From Candidatus Eiseniibacteriota bacterium (lineage in GTDB: Bacteria; Arandabacterota; Arandabacteria; Arandabacterales; Arandabacteraceae): a stretch of DNA of 5,842 nucleotides. Shown in pieces: positions 3,765 to 5,842 of the stretch; the first letter of the stretch is position 1; every line of letters starts with the position of its first letter. Below the pieces are notes generated by a model that was given only the letters and a program-made list of their open reading frames with translations, searched no databases and was not told the DNA's origin. The DNA is taken from contig JAUXGG010000126.1 of assembly GCA_030622265.1 (NCBI GenBank), forward strand, positions 1-5,842, written 5' to 3'. The position numbers and the translations under genes are program-made.

Positions 3765-5842
3765 ATGAGAGGCAGTATCGTATTGTCGCTGGTGGCAGTG
3801 GTTGTTTGCGTGCTTGCATTCTGTGCGCCCCTGGTGGTCGCGGAACAGGCTTACGAGCGTGCGGCTTTCAATCAGGAGGACCGCAGTGAAGTCCCCTGCA
3901 CCGTAGACATCGATGCGCTCCGGCAGCGGGTCGAAGCGGAGGGCTGGACCTTCACGGTGGGGGAGAATTCGGCCACGCAGTATACCCTGGACCAGCTCTG
4001 CGGCCTCAAGGTGCCGGAGAACTGGCGTGACAATGCGCACTTCGTCAAGTTTCCCCCGCGGCTGCAGCTGCCCTCATATTATGACTGGCGTGATACGGGT
4101 GGATGCACCTCGGTCAAGAACCAGGGCTCGTGCGGCAGCTGCTGGGCCTTCGCCACGGCCGGCCCACTCGAGTGCAATATCCTGATCAATGACGGGCTCG
4201 AGGTGGATCTGTCCGAGCAGTGGCTCGTTAGCTGCAATTCCGACGGCTGGGGTTGTGGCGGCGGGTGGTGGGCCCACGAGTACCACGAGTGGAAAACCGA
4301 TCCTTGCGGCGGCTTCGGGGCCGTGCTTGAAGAGCACTTCCCTTATACTGCCACCGATGCGCCGTGCAATTGTCCGTATCCTCACGATTACTGGATCGAT
4401 AACTGGGCCTATATAGGTACCGGCGACATACCGGCGGTGGATGATCTCAAGCAGGCGATCCTGGACTATGGTCCGGTCTGTGTGGCGGTCTGCGTAAATG
4501 ATGAGTTCCACGGCTATACCGGCGGCATATTCTCCGGCCCCACGTGTTCGGTCATAAACCATGGCGTGGTCCTTGTGGGTTGGGACGACGGCCAGGGCTC
4601 AAGCGGCGTGTGGTTCCTGAGGAACTCCTGGGGTCCGGGGTGGGGTGAAAGCGGCTACATGCGCATCGAATACGGTGTGTGTGATATCGGCTATGCGGCC
4701 TGCTTCGTCGACTATTCGGCAACGTGCCGGATCGCCCTCAGCCTTCCCAACGGGGCTCCTGCCATAATTCCGCCGGACCAGCCGGTGCCCATAAGCGTCC
4801 AGATCGAGGAATTCTCGGACACCTATGTTCCCGGCAGCGGCACGCTTCACTACCGCTATGACGGTGGCGCCTGGCTCACCTCATCACTGGTCCACGTGAG
4901 CGGCGACCTTTACGAGGCGACCCTTCCGGCGGCGGCATGCGATGACGCGCCTGAATTCTATTTCAGCGCCCAGGGTACGGAAAGCGGCACGGTATATGAT
5001 CCTGCCACCGCGCCCTCCGCGGTTTACAGCTCGGTTGTAGGCACAACTACCACCCTGTTCGCCGATGACTTCGAGACTGACACAGGCTGGACGGTTGAGA
5101 ATGATGGAGGCCTTACCGACGGCGCCTGGGACAGGGGAGTGCCGGTGGGTGGCGGCGACCGCGGCGATCCCGCTTCAGACTATGACGGGTCGGGAAGCTG
5201 CTATCTCACCGACAATGTCGATGATAACTCCGATGTCGATGGCGGCATCACCTGGCTGATGTCACCCGCGGTCGATCTGGACGGTGTCGCCAGCGCTATG
5301 GTAGACTACGCCCTCTGGTACACCAACAATTTCGGCGCTGATCCTAACAATGATCTCTTCATAGTCTATGTCTCCAACGACAATGGCTCGAGCTGGGTCC
5401 CGGTCAACACTATCGGTCCCGCGACACCCACTCCCGTGGCGTGGACGAAGTACAGTTTCATGGTTGAAGACCATGTGACTCCCACGTCGCAGGTCAAGGT
5501 GCGCTTCGAAGCTTCCGATCTCGGTTCAGGTTCTGTGGTAGAGGCGGGGATCGATGATTTCACGGTATCCCTGTTCGAATGCGGTACCTCAATCGACCCG
5601 GACTACTCCTTCGTTACGCTCACTCATGAGACCGAAAGCGGCATGACCACCTGCCCCTCAGGTGATGGGCCTGCGTATGAATACGTGAAGGTGACGGTAA
5701 GGGACGGCTCGGATGCCCCGGTTCAGGGCATCTCCGCAGGCCAGTTCTCTTTCTCGATCACGCCTGCAGCGGGAGCAACCTACTACGGGATGCTATCCGC
5801 CACTTTCAGTGCAATAGATGCCGAGACCGATGCCAACGGTGA
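3765..5842 (+). CDS. Secreted papain-family (C1A) cysteine protease with Ig-like and MAM/anchor-J-like modules; 3' end outside window
   Basis: The frame stays open from ATG 3765 to the window end (692 whole codons), so this is the N-terminal part of a larger protein. Residues 1-26 form a Sec signal peptide (hydrophobic 5-25, likely cleavage after VVA26), so it acts outside the cytoplasm. A propeptide of about 75 residues without a clear ERFNIN motif precedes the mature enzyme, which begins near LPSYYDWRD (102-110). The catalytic site is complete: Gln120 and Cys126 in QGSCGSCWAF, His266 in INHGVVLVGW, Asn287 in NSWGPGWGESGY. Further Cys residues, such as C114 and C123, suggest disulfides. After about residue 320 come a beta-rich Ig/Fn3-like stretch (about 321-425), a MAM or choice-of-anchor-J-like domain from FADDFETDTGW to DDFTVSLFEC (about 432-606), and the start of another Ig-like module (from 612). 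Likely an extracellular protein-degrading or surface enzyme; substrate and anchoring signal are unknown. It has its own promoter and leader. Confidence 0.9.
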   Translation, partial: MRGSIVLSLVAVVVCVLAFCAPLVVAEQAYERAAFNQEDRSEVPCTVDIDALRQRVEAEGWTFTVGENSATQYTLDQLCGLKVPENWRDNAHFVKFPPRLQLPSYYDWRDTGGCTSVKNQGSCGSCWAFATAGPLECNILINDGLEVDLSEQWLVSCNSDGWGCGGGWWAHEYHEWKTDPCGGFGAVLEEHFPYTATDAPCNCPYPHDYWIDNWAYIGTGDIPAVDDLKQAILDYGPVCVAVCVNDEFHGYTGGIFSGPTCSVINHGVVLVGWDDGQGSSGVWFLRNSWGPGWGESGYMRIEYGVCDIGYAACFVDYSATCRIALSLPNGAPAIIPPDQPVPISVQIEEFSDTYVPGSGTLHYRYDGGAWLTSSLVHVSGDLYEATLPAAACDDAPEFYFSAQGTESGTVYDPATAPSAVYSSVVGTTTTLFADDFETDTGWTVENDGGLTDGAWDRGVPVGGGDRGDPASDYDGSGSCYLTDNVDDNSDVDGGITWLMSPAVDLDGVASAMVDYALWYTNNFGADPNNDLFIVYVSNDNGSSWVPVNTIGPATPTPVAWTKYSFMVEDHVTPTSQVKVRFEASDLGSGSVVEAGIDDFTVSLFECGTSIDPDYSFVTLTHETESGMTTCPSGDGPAYEYVKVTVRDGSDAPVQGISAGQFSFSITPAAGATYYGMLSATFSAIDAETDANG

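Noticed and set aside
4074..4562. Minus-strand frame of 162 codons inside the protease
   Set aside because: It lies fully opposite the catalytic domain with intact motifs; its open length is a by-product of GC-rich codon use.
1..5842. CRISPR array, tRNA or rRNA genes
   Set aside because: No regularly spaced direct repeats, no cloverleaf with a TTCGANTC-like arm and no rRNA-like conserved segments were seen on either strand.

Overview
The window looks like chromosomal DNA of a GC-rich, probably anaerobic bacterium. The end of a heterodisulfide-reductase A subunit (HdrA) and a DsrE-family gene point to thiol/sulfur-linked anaerobic electron transfer. The large secreted papain-family protein carries accessory beta-rich modules of a kind I associate with candidate-phylum and sediment bacteria. 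I cannot assign a phylum from sequence alone.

Layout, all genes on the plus strand. (1) 3-392: C-terminal end of HdrA with two 4Fe-4S ferredoxin motifs; its start lies before the window. (2) 392-454: a long perfect-looking hairpin directly on the hdrA stop codon. (3) 572-871: a DsrE-family gene that appears damaged at both ends. The reading frame upstream encodes a family-like N-terminus beginning with ATA instead of ATG. A TAA cuts the protein to about two thirds of normal length, and faint family resemblance continues in frame to about 1018. (4) 1019-1086: short spacer with a 7-bp inverted repeat before priA. (5) 1087-3447: complete priA, the replication-restart helicase, starting at TTG. 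(6) 3451-3489: a second hairpin with the same GGGGACAG outer arm as the first, again just after a stop codon. (7) 3527-3764: a good sigma70-type promoter, then a leader of about 200 nt with five small hairpins and an overlapping 52-codon reading frame. (8) 3765-end: secreted C1A (papain-like) cysteine protease with intact catalytic residues, followed by Ig-like and MAM/choice-of-anchor-J-like modules, running off the window.

The genes do not form one pathway. hdrA and the dsrE-like gene may once have been a redox/sulfur cluster, priA is housekeeping, and the protease has its own promoter. I see no convincing new multi-gene system. The items most worth a second look are the two related hairpins, the decaying dsrE-like gene, and the structured leader with its small ORF ahead of the protease.
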